Source: Chloroflexota bacterium (GTDB taxonomy: Bacteria; Chloroflexota; Dehalococcoidia; UBA2979). Taken from it: a stretch of 9,075 nt of DNA. How positions within the stretch are numbered: position 1 is the first letter of the stretch; every line of letters begins with the position of its first letter. Position numbers and translations under genes: made by a program. The notes below the pieces were generated by a model. That model made no database searches. It saw only the letters and a program-made list of their open reading frames with translations, and was not told the DNA's origin. The stretch lies in assembly GCA_009391845.1 (NCBI GenBank), contig QWJG01000017.1, positions 1-9,075 of the forward strand, read 5' to 3'. Positions 8,335 to 9,075 of the stretch are shown piece after piece.

Positions 8335-8848
8335 TCAGCCGTCCGCGCGGACGAGCAGCGCGCCCGTGAGGGCGAGTCCGACGCCGGCGAGGCGCATCAA
8401 GGTGACCGGGCGGATTTCGGCGCCGAACGCGCCGGTGTGATCGAGCGCGAGGCTGCCGACCAGCGAACCGGCGGTGAGGCCGATCGCGAACTGGGCGACC
8501 CCGATTCGCGGGATGAGGATCGCGGCGCCGACGATCAGCGCGAGTCCGAAGAGGCCGGCGACGGCGTAGCCGGGCGCGAGGCCACGCATCGAGAGCGCGA
8601 GGAGCACCGCGGCGAGCGCGGTGGTGGCCAGCCAGAACTCCGCCCGTTGCAATGGAGCGGGAAGATCGAGGTCGTCACCTACCCCGCGGATCAGCAGGAA
8701 CGCGCCAAGCCCGACTGGGTGCCGATGAACGAGGTCCATGCTGCCTCCAGCGACCCTCGTTCCTTGCCCATGGAACCCAACATCGCGGTCTGGGTAGCGC
8801 TACCGGCGCCGATCAGGAAGGCGACGAGATGTAGAGGGTGTTGGTCAC
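8335..8848 (-). pseudogene. YdcZ/DUF606-type DMT family transporter, broken by two frameshifts
   Basis: The family consists of small (about 140-170 residue) proteins of the drug/metabolite transporter superfamily, often acting in pairs. Here the protein is spread over three minus-strand frames. A GTG start at 8848 gives V-TNTLYI. After a shift near 8823-8833 the next frame reads LVAFLIGAGSATQTAMLG and EAAWTSFIGTQSGL. After a second shift near 8701-8712 the last frame reads GAFLLIRG, then AAILIPRIGVAQFAIG, LALDHTGAFG and MRLAGVGLALTGALLVR to the stop at 8335. Each junction is repaired by restoring one base, so the parts join into one continuous family-like protein of about 170 residues. The frame from ATG 8739 to 8335 (134 residues, with GGAGG just upstream) is open on its own, but its first 9 residues are off-frame and it lacks the first helix. 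Either a recent pseudogene or sequencing/assembly errors. Confidence 0.7.
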
Positions 8849-8938
8849 GGGGAGCACGTCTCTCACAGCGCATGCGTGAATTGTTATGGCCTGGGTGTAA
8901 ACACGCATGGCACGGATGCCGTACGAACGGGATTGTGC

Positions 8939-9046
8939 ATGCAGTACAGCAAGCCTCGTGTTGAGCGGACAGCGCTTCGTGGATTGATGCGCCCGTGTTC
9001 GGTGCAGTTGGACCAGGACAAGTGCGCTGTGGTGCTGCCGGTCTAG
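8939..9046 (+). CDS. Putative 35-residue cysteine-containing peptide, RiPP-precursor-like
   Basis: The ORF begins MQYSKPRVERTALRGLM and continues RPCSVQLDQDKCAVVLPV. The YxxPxV pattern close to the N-terminus resembles the YxxPxL leader motif that lasso-peptide and related maturation enzymes bind through their RRE domain, and the two cysteines (20 and 30) fall in what would be the core. Such precursors are 30-60 residues and usually precede their modification genes; any such genes would lie beyond the right edge. Weak points are the lack of a good ribosome site (only CGGGA at 8928-8932), the absence of the lasso Gly/Thr positions, and the short length, which allows chance. I do not recognise an exact family. 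A GC-rich hairpin spans the stop codon. Confidence 0.33.
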   Translation: MQYSKPRVERTALRGLMRPCSVQLDQDKCAVVLPV

Positions 9047-9056
9047 ATCCGGCAGC
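9034..9056 (+). terminator. Strong 8-bp hairpin spanning the stop codon of the small peptide ORF
   Basis: GCTGCCGG (9034-9041) pairs exactly with CCGGCAGC (9049-9056) around a seven-base loop that contains the TAG stop. No T-run follows (TATTGAACG). It could be a partial terminator, an attenuator or an RNA-stabilising stem between a peptide gene and downstream genes, or an inverted repeat of another kind. Confidence 0.4.
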
Positions 9057-9075
9057 TATTGAACGCTGGGAACGG

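Noticed and set aside
8691..8739. ATG 8739 with GGAGG just upstream as the true start of the small transporter
   Set aside because: The GGAGGCAGC sequence is explained by the coding LEAAW of the conserved first part in the neighbouring frame, and the protein from this ATG would lack the family's first helix.
8793..8804. 12-base perfect palindrome GGTAGCGCTACC
   Set aside because: It lies within the protein-coding part of the decayed transporter gene (encoding GSAT) and a 12-base palindrome is not remarkable in this composition.
8437..8964. Plus-strand 175-residue ORF, Glu/Arg rich
   Set aside because: It is antisense to the YdcZ-type gene, has low-complexity charged composition typical of a shadow frame in GC-rich DNA, and shows no domain.
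8905..8985. 26-residue ORF starting ATG 8905 in another frame
   Set aside because: No ribosome site, no motif, and it overlaps the better candidate peptide ORF.

Overview
The window is a GC-rich, densely packed bacterial chromosome segment. It holds a housekeeping core (priA, def, yajC, secD, secF), then two membrane transporter genes, then a decayed transporter gene and a possible tiny peptide gene at the right edge. The SecF signature GFSVHDSIVVFDRIREN, the priA-def-yajC-secDF order, weak use of Shine-Dalgarno sites and the MFS and YdcZ-type transporters suggest Chloroflexota (Thermomicrobia- or SAR202-like). This is an inference from recalled families, not a measured placement.

Layout. 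Positions 1-1854 are the 3' four-fifths of priA (replication restart helicase), open at the left edge. A 105-base gap carries a plausible promoter and a 10-codon mini-ORF that runs into the start of def (peptide deformylase). From def to secF the genes are contiguous or overlap by a few bases, so they look like one operon joining nascent-chain processing to export: deformylase removes the N-formyl group, and YajC-SecD-SecF is the accessory complex that uses the proton-motive force to help SecYEG/SecA translocation. SecF carries an unusually large extracytoplasmic domain. A sodium/calcium exchanger gene follows 53 bases later; it has a good ribosome site but no standard start codon at the right distance. 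A gap of about 120 bases then contains two hairpins. One is a near-perfect 30-base dyad lying across the start codon of a 12-TM major facilitator transporter.

The right end is the accessory part. A YdcZ/DUF606-type small transporter on the minus strand appears broken by two single-base deletions. Beyond it is a short ORF (35 residues, plus strand) with a YxxPxV leader-like motif and two cysteines, followed by a strong hairpin over its stop codon. It could be the precursor of a ribosomally made, modified peptide whose maturation genes would lie past the window edge. This is the best candidate for something new here, but the evidence is thin.
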